Part shown: one piece after another, positions 10,743 through 21,716 of the stretch
Position numbering within the stretch: the first letter of the stretch is position 1
Layout: each line of letters starts with the position of its first letter
Source: Epiperipatus broadwayi
Taxonomy: Eukaryota > Onychophora > Udeonychophora > Euonychophora > Peripatidae
Assembly (NCBI GenBank): GCA_028023455.1
Contig: JAQFVV010000547.1
Location: 186,001 to 250,000, forward strand
DNA length: 64,000 bases
Direction: 5' to 3'
Notes under the pieces: model-generated
What the model saw: only the letters and a program-made list of their open reading frames with translations
Databases searched by the model: none
What the model was told of the DNA's origin: nothing
Program-made: the position numbers and the translations under genes

Positions 10743-11638
10743 AAATCATTTAATTATTTTTATTACTCAAGATTTCATAGGAAATCCATGAACATCGAGA
10801 GTTTATCATCCTACCATTGCATTAAATCATATGTCATGTTGTTGAAGATGAGTAATCATATGAAGAAAATATTTAGAGCAAAAAAAAGCAGTTGAAATTT
10901 GCTCATATATGATTAAAAACAAAGAATACTGTATGGTGTAATCTTAATTTAAATAAAATTGTTTTAATTAAGAAGTAGATAATTATGTAGTTACAGAATC
11001 ATCAATACTGTTCAGTAAAGATCCAAAGTTCTATTAAGTAAATTGTGTCTAATATTTTTTTTATTAGGAACCAACAAATGACTATATTTCTCAGTAGACT
11101 TTAGTTTTAGGATATAAATTCTGATGCTGGTATGTTTTGTGATTTTTTAGAATTTCTATTATTATAATTGTGTATATGTTTTTTAATGCATGTGAAAACT
11201 TTTTTTTTACTGTCAAGTTAAATATGTATTCATAAATAATTTTAGCTAGTTCATTTTTATGTATGTGGATTTTTTGAATAAATTGAAAATGCTAATCAAT
11301 TAAATCATTTTTTTTCTTATTTTTTTTTTTTAATTTTTTTTTATGAATTACAGTTTTTATATAATCTACTCCTACAAAGAATGCATTAGATGGGATTTAT
11401 TTTTTATATTTATATTAAAATAAGTTAGTTTTTCATATGTATTTGTATTTTGATGTTTGATTTTACTTTTTTCATAGATTAAATATATTTTATCTTTGTG
11501 ACTACATACCATATTTTGTAATTAAAGTTTATAAGTAATTCTAAAAGTGAGAAGCTTGTGACAATCATTTAATAATATATCCTATTGTTTGATAACTTCA
11601 GCTGATCTATGTGCTTAAAACTTAACTTACATGCATAC
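10743..11638. other. AT-rich spacer
   Basis: No gene, RNA or ordered repeat was seen, only long T and A runs. Confidence 0.55.
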
Positions 11639-12154
11639 TGTCATATCTGATCCTGCCTTCAGAAGTGGACTATTCCAGATTCCTTGCTTGATTGGCTAGC
11701 ATCCAGTTGCTATCCAAAGGGATTATAACTTTCACTGGGGTTCGCCACTGAATCTGCATGTTTCCAGTAAGGTAGGGGATATGCCTTTAAATAGTCAGCC
11801 TTTTGGAGGCAAGGCAGAGAGAAATTACTTCTGTTAACCTGAATGACAGAACGTGCTCTCCATTAAACCTTCTGCCATTAGCAAAGGTATTTATCTAGTC
11901 ATTATCGCGATGTCCACGCAGTGAGGCAAGTCCACCTACAGACTGGAAACTGCTACATCCGAATTAGAGCTGACTCAAGGCAAGCTAAATACATAGCTGG
12001 AAGAGTCTTACCAGAGCTCATGAGGCAGGCTAATCATTTAGCTAGAAGTGAGTTCCATACTCAACTCGACTATCTCAGCATTCAAGTGTATCAACTATAT
12101 TTATTCATTTGTTCAACTAACGTGTGTATATTTTTTGGACTAATAAATTGTACA
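11639..12154 (+). mobile_element. GC-richer island, possible solo LTR
   Basis: About 515 bp of sequence much less AT-rich than its flanks. It starts TGTCATATC and a possible end is TTGTACA, giving TG...CA termini. Inside are a TATA-like TTTAAATAG near 11788, purine-rich AGGCAGAGAGAAA just after it, and AATAAA at 12142, the order expected in an LTR. A 79-codon frame at 11921 lacks any motif I know. No matching target duplication was found and no second copy is in the window, so the boundaries and the LTR call are tentative. Confidence 0.3.
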
Positions 12155-13025
12155 TATTAATTGCTGAATAGTTATTTTTTTTGTATCTGCTGGTTTGGAA
12201 ACGAAACTGCAAGCCTAATCAAACACAACACATACAAAACTCTTACTAAAACAATGTTTAATGCTACCATGATAATATTTAATGTGATCTTTTTTTAAAA
12301 GAAATATATATAATAATTATGCAGTATTTTTATGGGCCTTTTCATTCTTCAATAATTTAGTTGTGGGTTAATTTTAAATAAGTTTATCAATATATATTTT
12401 TTAAAAATAAAATAAACCTATACATTATTTGTTATTATTGATATAATTTTAATTTTTTTCTTTGAAATATATTGAAATGTTTTCATTTGAGATTTCTTCA
12501 GTTTATTTATACATTACATTTTATTATTTGTTTTTTGTTTTTTTCCTTCAATAATTTAATTATGCTTTTATTTTTAAATAAGTTTATCATTAAATTTTTT
12601 TAAAAAATAAAACATATTATTTGTTGTTCTTAATATAAATTTTAATTCTGTCTTTAAAATACATTATATTTGAAATTTCTTCAACTGTTTGACTATAAAT
12701 AATTGTGATATGTTTAATATTGACTTTAAGTTTGTCTTATATCTGATTTAGAAGATACTTGTACAGTCTCTGGAGATAGTAATTTCAGTTAGATTATTTT
12801 TTCCAGAAACATTTAAAACGTCTTGATAGGTTTTGTTTTTGCTTTGTTTTAAAACAGTAAAGAAGTTATGTAGATAACGCTTTTTAAAACTATATTTAAA
12901 CTGTTACAAAAGAAAATAAAAATAAATAGATCAGATATTGGATTCAGAAGATACTTCGTAATGAAATGTAAAAATAGATTTTCAGGGTAGCATGAAAGGT
13001 TATTCATTTACCAATAGAATGTCAA
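12155..13025. other. AT-rich spacer
   Basis: No gene seen. Two similar AT-rich blocks (TTCAATAATTTAGTTGTGG near 12349 and TTCAATAATTTAATTATGC near 12547, each followed by TTTTTAAATAAGTTTATCA-like sequence) suggest an old local duplication. Confidence 0.5.
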
Positions 13026-13120
13026 TCGTTGGTGGCCTAGTGGTTAGCATAGCTGCCTTCCAAGCAGCATGGCCCGGGTTCGCTTCCCGGTCACCGCATT
13101 TGATATATGAAAATTTACAA
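13026..13120 (+). repeat. tRNA-Gly(UCC)-derived SINE-like unit or pseudogene
   Basis: A cloverleaf close to metazoan tRNA-Gly-UCC: GTTGGTGG, A box TGGCCTAGTGGTT, a perfect anticodon arm GCTGC/CTTCCAA/GCAGC with anticodon TCC, and T arm CCCGGGTTCGCTTCCCGG. The acceptor stem (TCGTTGG with TCACCGC) has two mismatches, which argues against a working tRNA. The following TTTGATATATGAAAA resembles the tail of the unit at 2290, so both look like members of one tRNA-derived retroposon family. Confidence 0.6.
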
Positions 13121-16100
13121 ATAGAATAATAATACAATAAGAAAATATTGTAATTTTTTAAATATTTTAAATGATTTAAAATATTTGATTATTAAGTAAT
13201 GAAATTTAAATATTATTACTATGTATAATATTTATCTAGAATAACTATCATTTCTGATTTTTTTCAAGGTACTAAATAGCACATTTATTATTTTACAATT
13301 GATAGTCATATTCATCTTTCATTTCAATCTTTCCAAATATTATGAAATTCTTTGTTTGTACTTTAAGTGAAAGTTCAAGTCGAATTTAATGAAATATTCA
13401 ATTGCTGATTTTCCTTATTATCCATGGTGTTCTTATAAGTCATTGTCAATATCACAGCTTAGTTAATAACCCCCCCCCCCGTTTTTGCAGTGTCTAACTT
13501 TTACAACTGCATGGAGTTACAAGAGAATCAATTGTGATTATTATTTTAAAATATATGTTCACATCTAAAGATATTTTCCAGGTTTTGTATTGCAATTTTA
13601 TACAATACTAAACATATTAATGCATATACATATAATATTTAATTATAGATATATTTTATACTTCTGTAGTTTAGATGTAATTATAAGGGATTTGTACATT
13701 CCATCATCAGATTTTCAATATTGTGGATGGCTAAAGAGTTGGACAGTGGAGTAGAATGAAATTTGTCCATTAAAGTTTGAAGATTTGCTATTTTAATATA
13801 AGCCCAGCACTGATTATATATGTGTGTGGTAGATGATAATCTGGATCACAGTTTGAGTGTCAATCTGACATGAAACATGTATATTGGAGATCATTTATCT
13901 TTTTCACATGTGTGTGGTCATGAGTATTGGTTGTATGAAATAGATTGGATAGCTGAAGGGAGCTTGAAAATCTGGATTCAAATTCCCTATACATATATAT
14001 TATAGAAAAATAAATAGATAGCTATATAATTTGGTTGAATAAATGATGTAATTTGTCAAAGAAAAGAATGATTGAGATATTTATATACAATAGGAAAGGG
14101 CACTAAAAAGTGATGATAAAATGAAATGTGATTTATTAATATTAAACTAATTAGATTTATAAATAATGATAATGTAATCTTTCTTATTAATTTTCTATAC
14201 AGTTTATCAGGTTTGGGTTTTTCTTTGAGAGTAGTAGACTTTCAATTGGTATTAGTGGAAGATATCCTTTAAAGACCTGATGTATATCCTGATTTTTTGA
14301 AAGTAGATTTTAAATCTATCAAAATAAGGTCATATTGCTTCCTTCAAAAATGAAATTAATAGTTTATTCATACTATCATGATCCATTGATTTAGTTTGAC
14401 CTAGATATTGTCTTCACTTTAAAGTTTTTTCAAGAGATAATTTTTTTTTCTTTTTAAATATTGCAAATTAGACAGTCCTTTTTTGGGATGATTTTTATTT
14501 CATTATCTGGTTTGTGAAATATATCTCTTGATAGATAATGTAAGCACAGAGGCAACAATAAAAATTCTTTAAAGCAAATTATGTCCTTAATAATTTAATG
14601 AAAATGTAAGAGAAATGAAATAGTTAATTCTATAGATCAAATAGAGATAACAGTTGATGTTAAAATTATTTAGTTTTATAATTAAATTTTAAATTGAATG
14701 TCATAAACTTCCTTCATAACTTCCAAATATTATTAGCTGATGCAGAGTCCTCTTTGATCTTCATTGGTAAAGGGTTGTTTACTTTGATGAAGCATGATGA
14801 TCCTTAGATAATGTTTAGCACACATGTTGCATGATAAAAAGGCTGGAGGGGGGACCCTGGTTTCTAATCTGAAAGTATTATTTACTCAAGTGTCACTTTG
14901 TTTAAAGAAATATAAGATAATGAAATGACTAAGTGAATGCATGACAGAATGAACTTTTTCTTCAAGAAAAGTTATCCTAATTTATAATCTTTGTTTGCAT
15001 CAACATATCCAGGTAATACATTGACAAACCAAACCTTAGAACAAAATCTGAAATTAAATTTTTGAAAACATCTTTTTCTTCTAAATGTCATTCTAAAGAA
15101 AATCCCAAAAACTGTAGTACACTTTTTTTATATATTAATTTAGACTAAATAATTTCTCTATTTAAACAGTTTAAATGTATATGTAACTTCTAAATTACAT
15201 ACAATGACATTATCTCACATGTATACCAAACTTATTTAAAATAGCACTTTCTACTCCCTCTCCTTTTATTTAAACAATATTACTGTCTTTAAAAATAAAA
15301 TTTTAATCGAAAATAAAACTAAATTTTAAGAATAATAAGATAACTTTGCACACTGTTAATTTGTTATTATTATTTCATTCTACTTAAATTCCAATCTAAA
15401 TATTCGCTTATTTAATTAATGTTTATGTATACACATCTTTATCCAAAAGATTTGCGTGTAAGCATAAATAGACGTTTATAATAAGCCAAAAATAAAGTAT
15501 ATAATTTAGCAATTTGAAATTTCTTTTAGTAAGGCAATTGATATGCTATTAAAATTGAACAAAAATTATGGGTTAAATTAATCTATCCAAAGGATTTAAA
15601 CTATAGGTTTCTAACGTTCATGGTAAGAGTTTAATAATATTTTTTTAAAGTTAAACAATTGTTTTGACGTATACAGACACAAATTATCAACCTATATTTA
15701 CAATGTATATATATATAATTTAAAATTAAATTTTCAGATGTACTTCTTTTTCGTGTTAAACCTCATTATTGTATCTTTTTGCTGTATAGATTTTTTTATT
15801 TTTATTTTCACTATCATTGTCAGTTATCAACTAAAATAAAATCTTAGATGTCATGCAGATACTTCATTGTAACTTCTGCTCTTTTATTTTTTTATGATTA
15901 TATCAATTTTATTTTTCCTCTCATTTTTAAGTTTTAAAATTATTCATGTTTTTTTGTTTATTATTTATTTTTGAGAAAATATTTTTTGTCAAATATCAGG
16001 TATTTTTAAATATATAATTATATAAAGATTATAATTTTTAATCCAATATTTTACTTTTGCAGAATTTATGAGAAGGTAATAATTGCATAATTTCATATTT

Positions 16101-17249
16101 ATGATTTAGATTTTTTTTTTAACAGAAAAGCTACACCTACTATATACTTCAACTTTGGGCCGATATTGTGTACTTGTATCTCTAAAAGTCTATAAGTAAT
16201 TTATATCATGCTTATATGTCTTTTTTTTGCCACATTATTTTTATACATTATTTCAATTATTAAGCATGTGATATCTTAAGTTTTTGAATTATTCTTCATT
16301 AAAAAACTACTTAATGTATTAAACTTTTTATTATTAAAAACAAATATTAGTCATATATTTTTAAAATTATGTATTAGGAGTTAACATCATGCAAATAATT
16401 TCATGGAGAAATCTGTATATCCACATCATACATATGCACACAAACACTAATATATCCTAGCTTTTGGAATCACAAAGATTCTAGTAACTATGATTGCAAA
16501 TAAAAGAAAACATACGCACCCCTATGTAATAAACTTTTTCATTACATTTATATCTAATTTCCTACTAAAACATAACTTTGAGATGAAATACATAACACAC
16601 ACTGATAATTCAAAGAACGGATAACTGGAAAGATAAAAAAACATCAAAAAAGTAACTTCAAAATTTTGTTTGCCTTTTTTTTTTTTAATTTTTTTAAAAA
16701 ATAACTAAAAAAATTAAAAAATAGTAACGTGAAAAATCCAAAGTTAATACACATAATTGTATACAATATATATATATGATTCCATATAACATATGTAATT
16801 ATTATTCGCTTCTTATTCTTATTTAGTATTTAATCTAGATGAGTTATTCCCTTATAATAATCAAACTCTATACAAATTATTTCACAATAAAAAAAAACAA
16901 CTAACTTTTACTTGAATTCCCCTCTTCTCTTTTTTTGTAAATGATGTTATGTCTTCATACAATGTTAAAATCAAGTAAAAAAATATTTTCAACAAAACTA
17001 TTAAAAATATTGTTCAATATTTTTAATTCCCTATTAAGTAATATTAATAAATGCAGATATCTATATTACACTACTTTATCTGTTGTTTTTTTCTCTCTCT
17101 TTTTTTAGTCTCTCTTTTATAGTTATCTAATTGTATCTTTATCTGATTTCTTCCTTTTGTTGTCAATAGTTAATTTTATCTATTATAAAATAAAATTAAA
17201 AGCATAGGAAGCGCTTGAAAGAGAAGCTATAAAGAGTGCAAAATATTAA
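13121..17249. other. Long AT-rich stretch without genes
   Basis: No coding region, RNA or complete mobile element was supported. A C run of ten or more bases lies near 13471. Short acceptor-like motifs occur but no exon-like block with a donor follows them. Confidence 0.55.
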
Positions 17250-17290
17250 AAGCTTAGCGCTTTCGAGGCGGGTTGCCTCATATTCATAGC
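17250..17290 (-). other. Third hairpin-GAAA motif, possible relic of a Penelope-like terminus
   Basis: On the minus strand GAGGC/AACCC/GCCTC forms a perfect 5 bp stem followed immediately by GAAAGCGCTAAGC, and is preceded by CTATGAATAT. The arrangement (degenerate CTGATGA-like box, stem, GAAA) is the same as in the two Penelope families of this window and resembles hammerhead stem II plus GAAA. No RT or endonuclease coding sequence is recognisable beside it. Confidence 0.3.
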
Positions 17291-18074
17291 AATACTAAGC
17301 AGTGCGTAACAGAGAGATAATGGCGATATCTTTTTTTTTTGGAGCTCTAGACTTCCAGTTTAATAATTATTTTCATTTCCGATTAATACAAATTTTATAC
17401 AGCCATTACTTTGCTTGGATCAATATATTAAGTCTATTTGAAAATTTCTTCTGAGAATATTTTTTTCTCTTACATTTCTTTTAGTGAAATTGGTACATGG
17501 ATAAGTCAGTAATAATCATCTTTTAGCCAAAAGATTAGCACAGGGCTTTTGGAAGCTTCATACTATTATACTATGCAAAAATCATTTCATTCTTTTTGTT
17601 ATTAAAAGAAATTAATTTGATATCAGATTATTAATTCTGATTGCTGAACTTGCCTCTGCTAAACTGTTGCATTCTAGTGCCCACCTTCTTTTCCAAAAAG
17701 AACCCTAACAACACTAAAATCAATTTTTATTTAGTCATGTGACTACCTCAGAAATTACTGTATTAAGCCTTGACCAAGTATTTGTTTTAAAAAGAAAGAT
17801 TATCTTTTTTAAAAAAACATTTTTTATACATTTATTTATAATTACTTTTCACATAACATTTAAATTCTTCAGGGAAAAAGTTCTTAATTTCTTTTTTCTT
17901 TTTAAATTAATCTATTTATACATTAATTGATAAACAACTTTTCCCATAATTTCTTCAGAGATAAAAATATTAATCCCATCTTGGTTTTTTATTTTTCAAA
18001 TATATATATAAATGAAACTACCCCCAAAAAATTATTAATCCTTTTTTCTTTTATAACTATCCACATCATCATTG
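17291..18074. other. AT-rich spacer
   Basis: No gene seen. The 63-codon plus frame at 17739 is low-complexity Phe/Ile/Leu/Lys sequence and is not called. Confidence 0.5.
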
Positions 18075-18510
18075 TTAACCATTATCAATCCGCTGCAAGA
18101 TGAAAGTCTCTCCAAGTTTAATCCATCTTCTCCAATCTCTAATCTCTTTTCTCCACATCAATCCTACACATTTTCTTATTTTATTCATCCATCTCACATG
18201 TGGTCTCTTTCTGAGTCTTTTACAATCTCTTGGAATCCAATTTAAGATTTTAATTGTCCATTTATTATTATCTCTTCTTGCAATATGTCCAGCCCAACTC
18301 CAGTCTTTTAATTCTTTTAATGATGTCAGTAACACTGTTTGATCTCTTACTCACATATTGCATTCTTGTTACTCCTAACATGTATCTCTTTATACTTATT
18401 TGAGTGGTCTGAAGTCTGTATTGCTCTTCTAATAAGTATCCAGGTCTCATGCATAAATAAGACTGGTAAAACACATTTATTAAAAATCTTTATAAGTATA
18501 CCTAATGAAA
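18062..18510 (-). pseudogene. 3' end of an RTE-type LINE (reverse transcriptase C-terminus)
   Basis: Two overlapping minus frames (18474-18268 and 18335-18075) together match the C-terminal tail of RTE-type endonuclease/reverse transcriptases. The upstream frame has YMLGVTRMQYVSKRSN and VTDIIKRIKRLE; the downstream frame has WAGHIARRDNNKW, IPRDCKRLRKRPHVRWMNKI and LGETFILQRI. Upstream of 18474 a further piece resembles FNKCVLP. A frameshift near 18300 separates the two parts. The element ends in a short ATG-rich run (18065-18075), like the simple repeats at RTE tails. It is a 5'-truncated, dead insertion; the rest of the LINE is absent. Confidence 0.75.
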
Positions 18511-19890
18511 ATTAAACATTTTAGTACAATTATTAAAATGTCTCAAATTTTGTCACATGATCATTTCATAGATGTAAACTTTTGAATAAATATAACCTAG
18601 TAAATTCCTATTTAACAAATAGGCTATCTGCAGTAACATAAGAATAAATAATTATCCTTAGTATACATACATTATGGAAGACTCACAATCTAGTATTTAG
18701 AATGTTCTCCATTATTGTATTATGAATTTGAATTCCAATCAAATTTGGAAATTTTTCCAAGATTTTTTAAAGTCTGTGACCCTAGCCAATCTAATTAGTC
18801 ATTTAATTATTGGTTAATGTACAAGTTTAAACAAAGACAAAAAGCCACTAGACAAATGACAAAACTTTTTGCTTCTGTTTCTTTATGGGATGACTTAAAA
18901 ATATATATCAGACAACTAATATTTATTAAATTTATGTGATTATCACAACACTAATTAAGGTATCAGAAATTTCTGGAAAATTCTGAAAAGAGAACAATGT
19001 ATGTCAAAGCAATACATTTTTGTTTTAAATTGTATTTATTATTTTAGAAGAAGCTTGGTCTAAATTGGGGGAGGGCAGATCTCAAGATGAATTATGATTA
19101 TAAAAGTTATCAGTTTTTAGATTTAATTATTATTTTTGCTATAAGATTTAATAAATTTTTATCAAGAGGTGTTATAAATGCAGACAGTTTTTTTTCATAA
19201 AAATAGTTTTGAAGGTAATTTGCAAAGCGAAAGTGATAATTTATATATACTTACTTTTAAATATTTAAATGATGAAATAAAATTAATATGAATAAATAAA
19301 CTAGAGCTAATGGAATACTCTATATATTGTAACAGTCAGAAAGTAGGCATTAAACTTGGACAATAAATATAATGAAGAAAGAGAAATATATTAAAATTGT
19401 AATGGTGATTAATGTGGAAATGAGCTAGCTCTTGTAATATTATCATACAATTAAATAAAGTAACTCAATAATAATAAAGGGAATTCCTCTATGTTTTTTG
19501 TTTTTTTTTAGAATTTTTTAAATTCCTAATATTTTGAAATAATTACATAAGTTTCTGAAGAAATGTCAATATGATGAAATATTTGGTTTTGTATCTCTTA
19601 GTAGTAAATATTTAGTTTTTCTTCAAACACAAATATTTTATTTGCCATTTGTGAAATAATTTATTTTCACCTTGCAAACTAATATTAAGATCTCAAAGTT
19701 GTTCTATACATAAAAAAGCTAAAAGACATCATTCACCATTGTCAAGCTCATTATAAACTTTATTGTTTTCTTGTAAGAATGAAATAATTTCATGATATAA
19801 TAAAAAAAAAAACGATCCAAAACTTTACCTCTGCTTAGTTATCGCACCAAAGTATGCAAAAGAACATTATCATAATTACTATTTATTTCT
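18511..19890. other. AT-rich spacer
   Basis: No gene or structured repeat was seen. Confidence 0.5.
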
Positions 19891-19894
19891 TCCA

Positions 19895-20650
19895 AATTTT
19901 TTTAAAATTTTCTGTGATTCAATTGTTGGGCTTGAATATAATTCACAATGTTTATGACTGTTTTTATCACAGCATCTACTTCTTTAATGGACATATGTGC
20001 TCCCGAGTTTTCTTGGTGAATTAAACAATGAAATAATAAGAGACTTGTTAGATTGTATTTCTTTTTTAATGGGGAAATAAATCCCTTTTCAGATCCAATC
20101 ATTGAAAGACATCCATCAGTGCACAGGAAACCAATTTTTTTTCTTTCAATATTATTCTTCTCCAGAAAAGTACAAATACTACTGAGAAAGTCACTACCTA
20201 TAGCTTGATTCTTCATAGGAAGAATTTTCAAAAAATCTTCATAAATTAAATTTTGTTCAGTATCTTATGAAACTGGCACATTGTGATGTTTCTGAAATGT
20301 CAGTGCTGGAATCAACAGCCAAACCAAAATATTAGCAGTTTTTTAAATCTATTATAATATCAAACATATGTTTTGCAATATCTTCGCTACATCTAATGCA
20401 GGTAGAATCTGATAGTTGTAATTTCTTAATTTGTAATATTTGACTTTTATTATTAAATTTATCAAATAATATATTCGAAGCATTTATGAAACATTTTTTC
20501 ACAACTTCAGCATCCGTAAACAGTTTCATATTTTGGCCAAGAATATAACAAATTTTATATGATGCTCATATCACTGCTTCCTCTTGTGAAATTGCCACTG
20601 ACATAACATTTCATTTTTTATTAAAGACCAATGAGCAAAAGTGTCATTAA
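19895..20650 (-). pseudogene. hAT transposase remnant, SCAND3/ZBED5-like
   Basis: Fragments on the minus strand in two frames. The upstream frame (20529-20332, with related sequence up to about 20650) has FTDAEVVKKCFINASNILF and LSDSTCIRCSEDIAKHM, as in the DUF4371-type central region. The downstream frame (20231-19902) has FLCTDGCLSMIGSEKGF, which contains the second catalytic Asp of hAT enzymes, then HCLIHQE and VDAVIKTVINIVNYI, typical of the SCAND3/ZBED5 (Charlie-like) group. The C-terminal dimerisation domain is not seen and the frame breaks around 20270. An eroded copy. Confidence 0.7.
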
Positions 20651-21221
20651 ACAATTTATGTTTCATGATTGACAATCAATGTTATATTTTTTTAATGTGA
20701 CACTTTCTCAACAACTGAACCTTTGTTATTTAACATGACAAAATATTCCTCTTTCTAGTTGTCTTTAAATATTCTATTTTTAACTGATAATTTTCATTTG
20801 CTGCTTGAAGATGTCATTATGGTGTTTAAATTATAGTTTGATATAAAATACTAAGCATCTGCGTTTATACTAATTCATGTATAAAACTGTCATGTCTTAC
20901 CTTGCCTTCAAAAATACAAACTATGGGCAGATTGAATTAAAGTTTCAAACTTCTGATTGGTCAGTTATAAAATCTGCAATAAATAAATGTCTTTTTAAAA
21001 TTATATTTGTTTTAGTTTAGTGTCTAAAATGCAAATTCATAATTTGTCAGATTACAAAAAGTTTTTTAAAAAATAAATATCTATTTATAATTGATGATAA
21101 TAATCTAACACTGTCAAATTAAAATAAATGCTTACCATCCATTTATAAATTCCAAATATAAATCATTGAATTCCTTATCAATATGTTTTAGTGTAAAAAT
21201 AAATATTTTTTGACTAAAATC

Positions 21222-21321
21222 CAAAGTCATGGATGGGTGCTCTCTTTAGAGAATTATGTTTTCATTTCCAAATTCAAAATGTAGAGATACAACTGTCAAA
21301 GTCATGGATGGGTGCTCTCTT
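21222..21321. repeat. Exact 25 bp direct repeat, 75 bp apart
   Basis: The same 25 bases beginning CAAAGTCATGGATGGGTG occur at 21222-21246 and 21297-21321. They may be subterminal repeats of the hAT remnant or a local duplication. Further, CTTCTGATTGGT near 20951 is mirrored by ACCAATCAGAAG near 21338. Confidence 0.6.
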
Positions 21322-21639
21322 GCAGAGAAAAGAAACAACCAATCAGAAGCTTGAAAAGACAGATTTACATCATTGTTATACCATTAAATTTAAATATTGA
21401 TTTTTTACTTGTAAAAAATACTGAAGGTTCTAAAATCAGCAAAATAATGCTAAAGATAGCAGGGTGAGAGTGGGCATATATAAAGATAATCAGGCACTTC
21501 TGGTATAGACTTAGCCGGTTCTTCAGATCTATGAAATTAAATAAAAAGACAGATAACTTTATTAGTGTGACAATAAAAAAAATTAATTGCATGTGGTTAT
21601 TCGTTAATTAAGAACAGTGTTATAGCATCTGTTAACCGT

Positions 21640-21716
21640 CAATATATTATTGGGCTGCACATAAAAGCTTGGCGGGCTGCTACTACCCACATGCTGCAAG
21701 TTGAATATGGCTGCTT
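21640..21716 (-). repeat. Terminal region of the same kind of hAT element
   Basis: A GC-richer block reading GGGCTGCACATAAAAGC, GGCGGGCTGCTACTACC and GCTGCAAGTTGAATATGGC followed by TGCTTTAGA. The repeated GGGC(C/T)GC and the GCAAGTTGA end are characteristic of the outer parts of Charlie/ZBED-type hAT elements. It probably marks the 5' end of the transposon whose transposase remnant lies at 19895-20650. The opposite terminus was not located. Confidence 0.45.

Noticed and set aside
16064-16076. 13 bp micro-exon between TTTTGCAG and GTAATA
   Set aside because: Too short and without neighbouring exons; such pairs arise easily by chance in this DNA.
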